Counted from the stretch's first letter, positions 1 to 8,196 are shown. The stretch: 64,000 nt of DNA from Planctomycetales bacterium 10988 (GCA_009664345.1 CP043547.1:372001-436000); one strand, 5' to 3'. The notes: generated from the letters alone by a model not told the origin. Numbers and translations are program-made.

Positions 1-354
1 GATTTAAATCGCCCTAGAGGAGAAGGAACTCTAGGATTAGGCGGTACATATGTGACCGATTTAGATTTATCTGACAGTAGCCGAGTTCTAAGGTTTTATT
101 ACAGGCACTGTAATGCGTTACTTAGTGATGAACCTGACTATGTGACGGAGATTGAAGTACCTAGAAGTGGCCTATTAGACGATCCTTCTGGGGATATCAG
201 GGATCCTGAGGAATTAGGCTATCACACTTATTGGATAGCGCCCAACACTCCTGGAGCAAGTATCAATCGGGAATGGAGGGTTGAATACCAGGAGCTAAGG
301 CCTGATGGTTCCGAACCGCCTCCAGTACTCCACCTATTACCACCGAGGGAATAA
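1..354 (+). CDS. C-terminal end of a gene cut by the window edge; probable toxin tip
   Basis: The frame is open from base 1 with no stop, reading DLNRPRGEGTLGLGG before the first possible start (GTG at 52), so this is the tail of a longer protein rather than a 100-residue gene. The tail is hydrophilic and ends in a Pro-rich stretch (EPPPVLHLLPPRE). I recognise no family. Its stop overlaps the next start by one base (TAATG), and two immunity-like genes and then an RHS fragment follow, which is the layout of a polymorphic toxin C-terminus with its immunity gene. That role is inferred from context only; it could be another short accessory protein. Confidence 0.5.
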   Translation, partial: DLNRPRGEGTLGLGGTYVTDLDLSDSSRVLRFYYRHCNALLSDEPDYVTEIEVPRSGLLDDPSGDIRDPEELGYHTYWIAPNTPGASINREWRVEYQELRPDGSEPPPVLHLLPPRE

Positions 355-848
355 TGTCGTTGAATCGGGCAGTCGATATCTTCCAAGCAGTCAAAGCCAC
401 ACGTGAAGAGTTCACAATATCCTCTCCGTTGTGGCCTAGCCCTCTTATCATGTATTGTGAGAAGGTTAAGAAGTGGTCAACATTAGATTTTTCTATTAAG
501 ATCTTTTCAAAGCTAGCAGAAGAAAAAAATGATATCTATGTTTCAAAATGCTTAAATCAACTTAGATCGTTGCTGTTTTCTGATAATAATTCTATTACCT
601 CAAAAGATTTCAATGAAATAGTAATGAGGGTATGGAATTCCTCCGAATCGGATTCGCACCTAAACAAAGGAGTGAGTAGATTATTTCTTGCCTTACGAGA
701 GCTAAGGGCCAATCAATGGAAGAAATTTACGAGATTCGTATTAATGGGTTTATCTATTCTTCCCTTCAACGAAACTTACGACCAAGCCGATGATAAAGTA
801 TTTAATTTAATTATAGAAAATTTTCTAGAAGAATATTCCCCTAAATAA
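354..848 (+). CDS. Putative immunity protein, paralogue of the next gene
   Basis: This is a 164-residue soluble, mostly helical protein with no signal peptide or membrane segment. It aligns along its whole length with the protein at 953..1429: both share a W-P-x-x-L-x-x-x-YCE block near residue 30, a central R-x-W/I-W block, and a G-[IV]-S-[HR]-LF block near residue 110. The start codon overlaps the previous stop by one base, which points to translational coupling with the toxin-like tail upstream. The coding sequence is AT-rich compared with the GC-rich RHS DNA nearby. I infer an immunity role from position and tandem duplication; the family is not one I can name. Confidence 0.55.
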   Translation: MSLNRAVDIFQAVKATREEFTISSPLWPSPLIMYCEKVKKWSTLDFSIKIFSKLAEEKNDIYVSKCLNQLRSLLFSDNNSITSKDFNEIVMRVWNSSESDSHLNKGVSRLFLALRELRANQWKKFTRFVLMGLSILPFNETYDQADDKVFNLIIENFLEEYSPK

Positions 849-952
849 TCCAGAAAGTCAGGGATACAAAGTTACAGGATTATTGAAAACACTGAAAAAG
901 TGTACTAATCAAATATGTTTTCATTTACATTTCTTAACAAAATAAGCTGACA

Positions 953-1429
953 ATGAAAAACTGTCCCATAATAGAGTTACTTGAAAGTACCAAGTCAGGT
1001 TTTGAGCAAGGCGAAGTTTTTTGGCCTATGCTATTAGTTGCGTACTGTGAACAAATGGGAAACGGAGAAGCCTTGGTATTTGCTCTTAAAGTTTACGCTA
1101 TAGAATCAAGAAAACGCTTGAACACTTATGTTGCTAACCTCGTCGAGGAAATAAAAATAGATCTACCTATGTTAGAAGAATTAGATGCCGAGCAGATGCG
1201 TCTACGATCAAGAGAGATCTGGATTGATCCCAGAGATCGATCGAATGAGGCTCGTGGTATAAGTCATTTATTCTATGCGATTGCCTATTTATTAGATGAC
1301 AAAAAAAAGCATTACCAAAGAGCAATTGTTGGGGCTTTAGGTATCCTATCAGTTGATAATTTTAATACTCCCAATGAAGAAGGTTTCAAAACAGTGTATA
1401 ACATGTTTGTAAAGGAATATTTTCAATGA
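953..1429 (+). CDS. Putative immunity protein, second paralogue
   Basis: This is a 158-residue paralogue of the preceding gene, with an equivalent WP-x-L-x-x-x-YCE motif at about residues 25-35 and a GISHLFYAI block near residue 105. A 104-base gap with no hairpin separates the two copies. Its stop overlaps the next start by four bases (ATGA). Tandem diverged immunity paralogues are common in toxin arrays, where they are thought to protect against variant toxins carried by relatives. No catalytic motif is visible. The immunity function is inference. Confidence 0.5.
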   Translation: MKNCPIIELLESTKSGFEQGEVFWPMLLVAYCEQMGNGEALVFALKVYAIESRKRLNTYVANLVEEIKIDLPMLEELDAEQMRLRSREIWIDPRDRSNEARGISHLFYAIAYLLDDKKKHYQRAIVGALGILSVDNFNTPNEEGFKTVYNMFVKEYFQ

Positions 1430-1710
1430 ATGCGGCAAAAGACGATCGTTATCTTAAAGTACCGGACGATGTTGAACGAGACCCGAAGTCGTTGGAGCTA
1501 GTCTCCGTTTGGCTTAGGGAGGGTAAGGTTAAAATACTTACTCGTGACGGAACTCCTTTGGATTCGCACCTAGAAATTTGGGCTGATATCATCTCAGGAA
1601 TCATTGAAAACATTGCTGAACACGCTTGCAAAATCAATAATCTAGAGAAAGAAGAAGCAGCTAAGCTTATATTGAACAAAGTTCAACAAGACTTCAACTT
1701 CGATAGATAA
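1426..1710 (+). CDS. Small DUF5076-like protein, possible immunity gene
   Basis: This 94-residue acidic protein starts at the ATG inside the ATGA overlap with the preceding gene, so it is very likely co-translated. The pattern of residues about 20-60 (LELVSVWLREGKVKILTRDG, then a helical stretch ending IAEHA) resembles what I remember of the DUF5076 family: a short alpha-beta protein with a 'LEVLRAWVA..GLHVSL' start and a late 'VD.ARH' helix. That assignment is from memory and is weak. It has no membrane segment. Context suggests a third immunity gene of the first cassette. Confidence 0.45.
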   Translation: MNAAKDDRYLKVPDDVERDPKSLELVSVWLREGKVKILTRDGTPLDSHLEIWADIISGIIENIAEHACKINNLEKEEAAKLILNKVQQDFNFDR

Positions 1711-1757
1711 TATTTATATTCTTCTTAGAAGCTCTGACAAAACTGATTGAAGTCTGT

Positions 1758-1785
1758 CAAAAACACTCCAACGCAAGTGTTTTTG
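1758..1785. terminator. Bidirectional-looking terminator hairpin
   Basis: A perfect 10-base inverted repeat (CAAAAACACT / AGTGTTTTTG) with an 8-base loop follows the first immunity operon. The A-run on the left arm and T-run on the right arm suit termination from either side. Confidence 0.6.
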
Positions 1786-1856
1786 TTATGAGACTGAAGG
1801 TTTTGTCCGAGCCACTTAGATACCACAACCAATAGAGTCTCTATAGGCAAGGGTAC

Positions 1857-2450
1857 GCTGCAACCGTTTGGTCGGCATCTTCACCTATGCTTCCCTCGGC
1901 GGCACGCTGACCCACTCGGTCGTGTACACCTACGATGTCTTCGACCGACGTATCGAAAAAGCGATCGACTCCGATGGTAACAACGGACTGGACAAGATCG
2001 AACGTTACATCTATGACGGCGAGCACATCGCCCTCGTCTTCGATGGCCTCGACAACAACGAGCTAACCAACCGCTATCTTCACGGTCCCGCCGTCGATCA
2101 AATCCTCGCCGATGAACAACTCGTCAACGGCCTCTTCGACCAAATCCTCTGGCCACTGACCGACCATCTAGGCAGCGTCCGAGACCTGGCTGATTCTTCG
2201 GGAGAAATTGCCAACCACCTCGTCTACGACTCCTTCGGTAACATCCTTTCGGAAACCAACTCGAACATCGAACACCTCTTCGCCTACACCGGACGCGAAC
2301 GCGATTACGAAAGCGACCTCTATTACTACCGCGCTCGCTACTACGACCCCTTCACTGGTCGCTTCGTCTCCGAAGACCCCATCGGCTTCACCGCCGGCGA
2401 CGTCAATATCTACCGCTACGTCGGAAATTCCAGTACCATCTATGTTGATC
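1857..2450. repeat. RHS core DNA repeat (copies at 1857-2450, 5041-5623, 7028-7145)
   Basis: Three plus-strand copies of the same GC-rich RHS core DNA are present in the first 7.2 kb: two of about 590 bases and one of about 118 bases. The protein sequence is nearly unchanged between copies up to the DPSG boundary and unrelated after it. This is the substrate expected for homologous recombination that swaps tips. Confidence 0.8.
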
Positions 2451-3517
2451 CCTCGGGGATGGTCGTTTCACATTCGCCAGTCGAGAGCGATGATGATTAT
2501 CCCGAAACTAAAGAAGAATTTAATTTCGCCATTGAAAAGGGAGAAAAGCTACTCAGTAGAAGTACACAACAATTGTCGGATGCATTTATGACTCTTTATA
2601 ATTTGCATCAAGCTGGCAAGAAAAAGTATGGTAAGGCATGGGAACGCCATTGGGGTTGTGGCGACGATAAAGAGGCCATGAAAAAAGCCGTTAACAACTT
2701 CTATAGACTCCTCGCGGCTGAGCGTAAAGCGGCTATGGAGTTGAGAGACTTAAAACGGGAATATTTCACAAACCATGTAGCCACTGATTCTCAAAGAAGA
2801 AGGCTTTCACGAGGGGGATTAAAACTACCAGCCGAACACCAGGTCCAAAGCACGCTTTATGAAGAGCTGCTGGAGCTTGGAGGCCAAACCGCAGCTGAAG
2901 CGGGACTAAGTATGATACCAGGGGTCGGAGAGGTCTTGGATATAGGAGTTCTACTCGATCCAGAGGCACCTCAATCAGCCAAAGCATTGGCTGCAGCGAG
3001 CCTGGCGTTAAGTGCGGTAACGCTGGGAACAGCGGTTAATTATGGTGCTTTTGATAACCTCGCAAAATTGGCTCCAGATGAGATTCCAAGCGGTGGAAGA
3101 AACCCAGCCCCAATCACACTACGACCTGCAAGGACGCTCAACTTCCCCAAGAACAAGACGCAAATGAACCGTCCTCATCCGGATTGGGGACACACTTGGC
3201 AGGACCATGGCGGTCAACGTGGAACAGGCTGGCATAGAAGCCGTGCTGCATCACAGGCAGGTAATAAGCCCGACGGGACTCCAAAGTGGCGGGACGCCAA
3301 AGCCGACCCACAGCAAGGATTCTGGACGGATAACCAGCAAGCCGCGGGTCATATTGAGCAACAGAGCTTGAACGTGGGATACAACGAGATATGCATCCCT
3401 GAAGGGATGGGAAACGTTGTCTTTCCGGACGGGACTGTAAAAAACGCCACAACTGCTAGGGTGATCGTGAATGCGGATGGCACAATTAACACAGCCTATC
3501 CGGTTGTCTTCAAATAG
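1868..3517 (+). CDS. Displaced RHS core fragment fused to a toxin tip
   Basis: This is an orphan RHS C-terminus. Homology to the other RHS copies begins abruptly near base 1857 without a proper start; the listed TTG is only the first possible initiation codon. Residues 1-196 carry YD repeats and the RHS core (YYYRARYYDP, FVSEDPIGF, ending DPSGM). Residues about 197-330 form a charged helical linker, 340-395 a small Gly/Ala-rich hydrophobic patch, and about 415-549 a separate tip with GHTWQDHGG and WTDNQQAA motifs. The tip resembles small RNase-type toxins, but I cannot place it with confidence. The next gene starts three bases after the stop. As it stands the module lacks the N-terminal cage and export part, so it is probably silent until recombined into a full RHS gene. 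Confidence 0.75.
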   Translation: MVGIFTYASLGGTLTHSVVYTYDVFDRRIEKAIDSDGNNGLDKIERYIYDGEHIALVFDGLDNNELTNRYLHGPAVDQILADEQLVNGLFDQILWPLTDHLGSVRDLADSSGEIANHLVYDSFGNILSETNSNIEHLFAYTGRERDYESDLYYYRARYYDPFTGRFVSEDPIGFTAGDVNIYRYVGNSSTIYVDPSGMVVSHSPVESDDDYPETKEEFNFAIEKGEKLLSRSTQQLSDAFMTLYNLHQAGKKKYGKAWERHWGCGDDKEAMKKAVNNFYRLLAAERKAAMELRDLKREYFTNHVATDSQRRRLSRGGLKLPAEHQVQSTLYEELLELGGQTAAEAGLSMIPGVGEVLDIGVLLDPEAPQSAKALAAASLALSAVTLGTAVNYGAFDNLAKLAPDEIPSGGRNPAPITLRPARTLNFPKNKTQMNRPHPDWGHTWQDHGGQRGTGWHRSRAASQAGNKPDGTPKWRDAKADPQQGFWTDNQQAAGHIEQQSLNVGYNEICIPEGMGNVVFPDGTVKNATTARVIVNADGTINTAYPVVFK

Positions 3518-3519
3518 GG

Positions 3520-4122
3520 ATGGCAAAAGTGAAAGCTAAAAACAAAACAGATTTAGCTAAAGGTGGTCGATTGCCCTTCGTTCTTCGTTCAATGACGACG
3601 CTGCAAAGCTGGCCGCTTTCTCCAGATATGCGTGAGGCTCTGGAGGATCCTGAAATTACCGCTTATGCTCCGGGAATTCTGTCCGTAATTTGTGAGTGGA
3701 TAGAGCTGCATGAAACACACGTTCTTTCAATTGAATCGTCAAACAGGACAGTTTCAGAGTTAACATCCTCTTCATCAATACTGTCGTTTCTCGAACAGAC
3801 TCCCAAGCTCTTGTCTTGGTTAACTGAATATCAGTCCTCTGCGCACTGCATTGATATCAATGAGCAAGGAGGCGATTTGAGGATTCAATTTAATCGGGAT
3901 GGAACGCAGATTTTGTTTGCGTGTATCGAAGACCATTGGCAAACTGCAGAACCCGTCCATTACGACTGCGTCGAGTCTGCTTGCATTGTTAGCAGTTGTC
4001 GGGCTATCGCAAAAGAAGCGGCCAGTGTGGCAATTCACATGGACTCTAAATTTGAAGAGCTTCCGCTTTTTCGTGAATGGTGCGCCCAATGTGGGTTTGC
4101 GATTAACAAACTTGCCGAGTAA
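3520..4122 (+). CDS. Putative cognate immunity protein of the preceding tip
   Basis: This 200-residue soluble protein starts at an ATG two bases after the stop of the toxin-tip gene. It has a basic N-terminus (MAKVKAKNK), a Ser/Thr-rich middle, and a C-terminal alpha-beta section ending in a Cys-containing EWCAQCGF motif. No family is recognised. The tight spacing behind an RHS tip and the absence of other motifs make immunity the most likely role (inference). It is followed by the remnant of a lipobox peptide and then by another RHS fragment, so the gene sits at a cassette boundary. Confidence 0.6.
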   Translation: MAKVKAKNKTDLAKGGRLPFVLRSMTTLQSWPLSPDMREALEDPEITAYAPGILSVICEWIELHETHVLSIESSNRTVSELTSSSSILSFLEQTPKLLSWLTEYQSSAHCIDINEQGGDLRIQFNRDGTQILFACIEDHWQTAEPVHYDCVESACIVSSCRAIAKEAASVAIHMDSKFEELPLFREWCAQCGFAINKLAE

Positions 4123-4125
4123 CCT

Positions 4126-4186
4126 TCGCCATTGTGATCTTCGCAGGCTGTGCCGGTTTGAACGGTTGCAGCTTGGCTGGTTGAGC
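4126..4186 (+). pseudogene. Remnant of a short lipobox peptide (copy 1)
   Basis: Translation in one frame gives FAIVIFAGCAGLNGCSLAG and a stop, with no start codon upstream. It is nearly the same as the C-terminal two-thirds of the 30-residue peptide encoded at 41846..41938 (minus). Both copies lie between toxin/immunity genes and the next RHS or HINT fragment. It looks like a broken lipoprotein signal sequence left by recombination. Confidence 0.6.
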
Positions 4187-4293
4187 AGGCTTCCACGGCT
4201 TGAACACCGGCACGCCTGACGGGCGAACATTGGCTCGATAGCCAACAGACTGTAATCCGCTCGTTCACTTATACTTACGACAACCTCGGACGG

Positions 4294-5871
4294 ATGACCT
4301 CTGTCGGCGATCCCGACTCGACCTATGGCTTTGTTTACGACATCTTGGGGCGGGTCACCAGCGTGAGCAATGCCGGAACGCCGGGCCTCCCCGAGGTCGT
4401 TTTGACCCAGACCTTCGACGCCGTTGGCAATCGGACTTCCTTGAGCGCCACGGTCGATAGTACGCTCGACTTCCTCACCACTTACACCTACGATGACCTG
4501 CATCGCCTGACCCGAGTCACTCAACAAGGCCAATCCGGTGGCAATGCCGTCGCCGAAAAACGGGTGGATTTCGCGTACAACGCCCTTGGCCAATTCACCA
4601 CCATTACCCGCTTCAGCGATCTGGCCGGTAGCAATGAAGTGGTCGAGAGTGTTTATACTTACGATAGCTTCGCCCGGCTGACCGACTTGAGCCATAACGA
4701 TAGCACGCCGGATACCGTCAACGATCTGCGGCAATATACCTGGACTTACGATGCTCTCAATCGCATCACTCAGTTCACCAGCCCCGACGGCACTGTCGAT
4801 TATACCTACGACGATACCAACCAGTTGACCGGAGCCGATTACGATACCGGTTCCGGCATCACCGACGAAAACTACACCTACGACGAGGCCGGCAACCGTA
4901 CGAACGTCGGCTACACCACCGGCGATACCAACCAACTCCTCTCCGATGGCGTTTACAATTACGAGTACGACAACGAAGGCAACCGCATTCGCCGCACCCA
5001 CATCAGCTCCGGCGAGGTGACCGAATACGAATGGGATTACCGCAACCGTCTGGTCGGCATTTCCACCTATGCCTCCCTCGGTGGCACGCTGACCCACTCG
5101 GTCGTGTACACCTACGATGTCTTCGACCGCCGCATCGAAAAAGCGATCGATACCAACGCGGACGCCACTCCTGAGAGGATCGAACGCTACATCTACGACG
5201 GCGAGCACATCGCTCTCGTCTTCGATGGCCTCGATAACAACGAGCTAACCAACCGCTATCTTCACGGTCCCGCGGTCGATCAAATCCTCGCCGATGAACA
5301 ACTTTTAAATGGAATCCTGGATGAAGTTTATTGGCCCCTGACCGATCATCTCGGCAGCGTCCGAGACCTCGTCGATAGCCAAGGCGAAGTGGAAAACCAT
5401 ATCGTCTACGATTCCTTCGGCAACATCCTCTCCGAAACCGACCCGTCGATCGAACACCTTTTCGCCTACACCGGCCGCGAACACGACGCTGAAAGCGACC
5501 TCTACTACTACGACCCGGCCGTCGGTCGCTTCGTCTCCGAAGACCCCATCGGCTTCTCCGCCGGCGACGTCAATATCTACCGCTACGTCGGAAATACCAG
5601 TACGATCTATACTGATCCAAGTGGACTGATACCATATATTGGTGTCTACGACAGATCTACAAGAGATAAAGCGACATACCGGGGTATCATAAATGATTTC
5701 ACAACACCAAATTCGCAGTTTCCCGATAAACCTAACTTTGGAAAGGGACGTTATATACTTGGATATTTTGACAACACCTTCCATTATTCTAAAAATGTGA
5801 TTAAGTTTCGGATTCCAAATGCAATAAATTGCGAAGGTGACATTAAAAAAACTTCAAAACCAGCTGTTTGA
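4294..5871 (+). CDS. RHS repeat protein fragment; tip continues in another frame
   Basis: This is a YD-repeat and RHS core fragment whose frame is open from about 4200. Repeats such as YTYDDLHRLTRV and YEYDNEGNRIRR fill residues 1-250, and the core ends at DPSGL near residue 441. Bases 5041-5623 are near-identical to 1857-2450. Compared with that copy, the conserved YYYRARYYDP motif has lost five codons between two TACTAC repeats. After the core, about 80 residues of a new tip run into a stop just beyond an A7 tract at 5845-5851. Reading one base ahead continues the tip in the next frame, so this gene and the one at 5837 are probably one interrupted coding region. Confidence 0.75.
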   Translation: MTSVGDPDSTYGFVYDILGRVTSVSNAGTPGLPEVVLTQTFDAVGNRTSLSATVDSTLDFLTTYTYDDLHRLTRVTQQGQSGGNAVAEKRVDFAYNALGQFTTITRFSDLAGSNEVVESVYTYDSFARLTDLSHNDSTPDTVNDLRQYTWTYDALNRITQFTSPDGTVDYTYDDTNQLTGADYDTGSGITDENYTYDEAGNRTNVGYTTGDTNQLLSDGVYNYEYDNEGNRIRRTHISSGEVTEYEWDYRNRLVGISTYASLGGTLTHSVVYTYDVFDRRIEKAIDTNADATPERIERYIYDGEHIALVFDGLDNNELTNRYLHGPAVDQILADEQLLNGILDEVYWPLTDHLGSVRDLVDSQGEVENHIVYDSFGNILSETDPSIEHLFAYTGREHDAESDLYYYDPAVGRFVSEDPIGFSAGDVNIYRYVGNTSTIYTDPSGLIPYIGVYDRSTRDKATYRGIINDFTTPNSQFPDKPNFGKGRYILGYFDNTFHYSKNVIKFRIPNAINCEGDIKKTSKPAV

Positions 5872-6406
5872 CGAATTGAAAAACTTTACCCATTTTAATG
5901 ATGGAGTAAATGATATTGCCAATATTGAGGTTGTCACCACCCCAAATGGGACACGAGGATATTTTGATACTTTAGGAGGGATGGGGGACGGGATGGATGT
6001 TATTGGAAACGCAGATAAGGCGCCTGTTGCATTAGATTCCGATCCATCTCAGACTTTGGTGATTGCTTGGACTTTAGAGGGTCATATGCTTGAAGGAAAA
6101 AGGTTCTGGCAAGCTTCTGTTGAAGAAGGGCAAGATTGCAGTGCTATTGTCACGATAAAAACTTGGGCGTATGAACGGAAGGTGGGTTTTGTAAATGGTT
6201 TAGGAGCTGAATTTGCAGGAACGGAAGCACAGGCTGACATATGGAATAAATATTTTATAAATATTATGAACGCTTATGAAGGAACACCATTATCAGTAAG
6301 TAAATGGGCTCTGGGAGGTCCAGTCATGGGGCCTTATTATCAAGATAGAGACACTGGCTCAACTACGATGCCAGATCTACCGGGGATTCCTTGGAAAAAT
6401 GAATAA
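5837..6406 (+). CDS. Remainder of the RHS toxin tip, out of frame with its core
   Basis: The 189-residue frame overlaps the end of the RHS fragment. Joining the two at the A7 tract gives a smooth sequence (NAINCEGDIKKLQNQLFDEL), which argues that this is the second half of one tip. Later motifs include a GGMGDGMD loop and a C-terminal WALGGPVMGPYY segment. I do not recognise the toxin family. The stop overlaps the start of the next gene (ATGAATAA), as expected for a toxin followed by its immunity gene. The GTG at 5837 is unlikely to be a true start. Confidence 0.6.
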   Translation: MTLKKLQNQLFDELKNFTHFNDGVNDIANIEVVTTPNGTRGYFDTLGGMGDGMDVIGNADKAPVALDSDPSQTLVIAWTLEGHMLEGKRFWQASVEEGQDCSAIVTIKTWAYERKVGFVNGLGAEFAGTEAQADIWNKYFINIMNAYEGTPLSVSKWALGGPVMGPYYQDRDTGSTTMPDLPGIPWKNE

Positions 6407-6991
6407 CGAAAAAAAGGTTTATTTCTGCGTGCTTGGTTTGGCATTTCTCTTTGCTATCGGCCTATTTATATAACCTTCTTTGAGATTGACACAGGATTTC
6501 GTAGGAAACGTGTTAACAGCGAAATATTAGCTCTAAGAAATAAAGCGCAAGCTTATCCTGAGAATCCAACTTATGCCGAAGAGCTAATGAGAAGGGCATC
6601 TAGTGAGTATGGATTTGAGGCAACTCGTGCTACAGCTGCTTTGGGTAAAATCGGGGATGCTGCGGTTCCGTATATTGATGAAATTGCCTCTCTTATGAAT
6701 TCATCAAATCCTTATGTACAACGGGAAGCAGCACGCGCTTTAGCTAACCTTGGAAGCCGTAGTCTACCTGCCTTACCTGCACTTAAAGAGAAGGTGAATA
6801 CTTCGCCTAATAGGGATAGCGGGTGGTTCGCTGCAAGGGCAATTGGAAATATTGGATCACCTGCCATAGATTGTATTCCTTGCCTTGAATCTAAACTTGG
6901 GACAGGTGGGGAATATTTCGATGACAGCCTAAATTACGCTATCAGTAAACTTAAAGAAGCGAAAGAGAAGGATAAAGAAAGTTCCAGATAA
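6399..6991 (+). pseudogene. Membrane-anchored HEAT-repeat protein, frameshifted; candidate immunity gene
   Basis: The ATG at 6399 begins MNNEKKVYFCVLGLAFLFAI, a membrane anchor, but this frame stops at 6471-6473. The other frame carries on without a gap: FFEIDTGFRRKRVNSEI, then about 130 residues of HEAT-like repeats (from 6587: EATRATAALGKIGDAAVPYI, YVQREAARALANLGSRSLPA, WFAARAIGNIGSPA). One indel near 6466 therefore splits a single gene of about 197 residues. It overlaps the toxin-tip stop by eight bases. HEAT repeats bind proteins, so a membrane-tethered toxin-binding immunity protein is a reasonable guess. If the frameshift is real, only a start at the internal ATG (6587) would make soluble HEAT repeats. 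Confidence 0.65.
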
Positions 6992-7027
6992 CAATAATCC
7001 ATCTATATTGATGAAATCAATTGTCCG

Positions 7028-7145
7028 ATACGATCGAACGCTACATCTACGACGGTGAGCACATCGCCCTCGTATTCGATGGTCTCGATAACAACGAGCT
7101 AACAAACCGCTACGTCCACGGTCCTACAGCCGATCAAATATTCGG
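7028..7145 (+). pseudogene. Short RHS core remnant (third copy)
   Basis: The segment translates as ERYIYDGEHIALVFDGLDNN and continues ELTNRYVHGP, matching 2001-2110 and 5180-5290 closely. It has no start and breaks off after about 39 codons. It marks the right end of the left cassette array. Confidence 0.75.
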
Positions 7146-7227
7146 CTGCCTATGGCCATCATCTGCAACTGGGGAAGGTTGAAGGCGAATCAAATTGTTG
7201 ACTACCGTCAAATATTAAAATTAAACC

Positions 7228-7257
7228 TTGACAACTTGCATCAAAGGGATTTAATAC
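7228..7257 (+). promoter_or_regulatory. Candidate sigma-70 promoter for the DUF1016-like gene
   Basis: TTGACA (7228-7233) and TAATAC (7252-7257) are 18 bases apart, 33 bases before the ATG at 7290. A GAGGAG ribosome-binding site lies between them and the start. Confidence 0.45.
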
Positions 7258-7289
7258 GAATAGCCGTGGAGATACTTTGAGGAGTTTTT

Positions 7290-7853
7290 ATGAACGATTC
7301 AGAAGTATCTAACTCGACCGACATCGACCTGCAGGCTCCATCCATAGATGAAGATGCATTACTAAAGGAGCTGCAAGCGCTCTGGCAGCCTCACCACGAA
7401 CAAAGCTTGCGAGTCCGCTATCAGACCGGACAAGTTCTCAATGAACGACTCGGCACTCCTGAAAAACGTCAACCGTACGGGCAAACGATTATTCAGCGGG
7501 TGGCCACCGAGCTAAAAATCGACAAATCCGACATCTCTCGGATGCGGCGTTTTGCCGCCAAGTATGAGTCCTTTGAGGATTTCCATACTTCAGAACCTAC
7601 AGTCAAAACGTGGACTGAGGTTCGTACTCTACTCACCAACAAAAAATCTTCTGAGAGAACACCAGGTAGCCGAGCTATCTACGGTGTACTTCGTTCAGTC
7701 CAATCCTCGACCAATACGATCCGCAATGGTCTTCAATCAACGGACTCGAATGTTAAAAAGCTTCGCGAAGCTTTAAATGAATTATATCAGGTGGCACACA
7801 CCGAGCTGGATTTTCAAATGGAAAATCTGGAGACCCGAGTAGAAAACGAGTGA
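7290..7853 (+). CDS. DUF1016 N-terminal-like protein
   Basis: This is a 187-residue protein with a good GAGGAG ribosome-binding site. Residues about 45-90 (RYQTGQVLNERLGTPEKRQP, then YGQTIIQRVATEL and ISRMRRFAAKY) resemble the N-terminal part of DUF1016/YhcG-type proteins, which couple a helical DNA-binding-like region to a PD-(D/E)XK nuclease. The nuclease part is absent here. Residues 120-187 form a predicted coiled coil. Stand-alone versions occur in bacterial genomes with unknown role; a DNA-binding or regulatory function is plausible. It stands alone between the RHS array and the sigma-like gene on the opposite strand. Confidence 0.55.
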   Translation: MNDSEVSNSTDIDLQAPSIDEDALLKELQALWQPHHEQSLRVRYQTGQVLNERLGTPEKRQPYGQTIIQRVATELKIDKSDISRMRRFAAKYESFEDFHTSEPTVKTWTEVRTLLTNKKSSERTPGSRAIYGVLRSVQSSTNTIRNGLQSTDSNVKKLREALNELYQVAHTELDFQMENLETRVENE

Positions 7854-8196
7854 TCTACCGGGCTACTTTTCTCATGGTTCTCTAGTGTGTTGTTCAAGGC
7901 TCTTTTAGCCTGATCTTTTCAATATTCTATTTGTTTACGGTATCTCCACGGCACTTTTGTAATTATCGGTTAGATACTGTTCAATTAAACAAACACTTTC
8001 AATCTCAAGATGTTGAAAATTAAACTTTCGAATAGCTAAAAAAATCTCCCTAAGCCGGCCCCAATTGGAGCCGAATGGAAGATTTATAGAAAGAATGTTT
8101 TAAAGTTTTTAAGAGCATGATTAAAAGTATGTTGAGAGTCACATATACCAAGTGTTTCCCTGTTTCGGTCGGGCTTTGCTCAACTGGCTCTTCTTT
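7854..8196. other. Intergenic, nothing recognised
   Basis: AT-rich spacer between two converging genes. I see no coding frame, strong hairpin or repeat in it. Confidence 0.6.

Noticed and set aside
3820-5208. 462-residue minus-strand ORF over the RHS fragment
   Set aside because: Val/Gly/Ile-rich mirror of the YD repeats; it is antisense of real RHS coding sequence.
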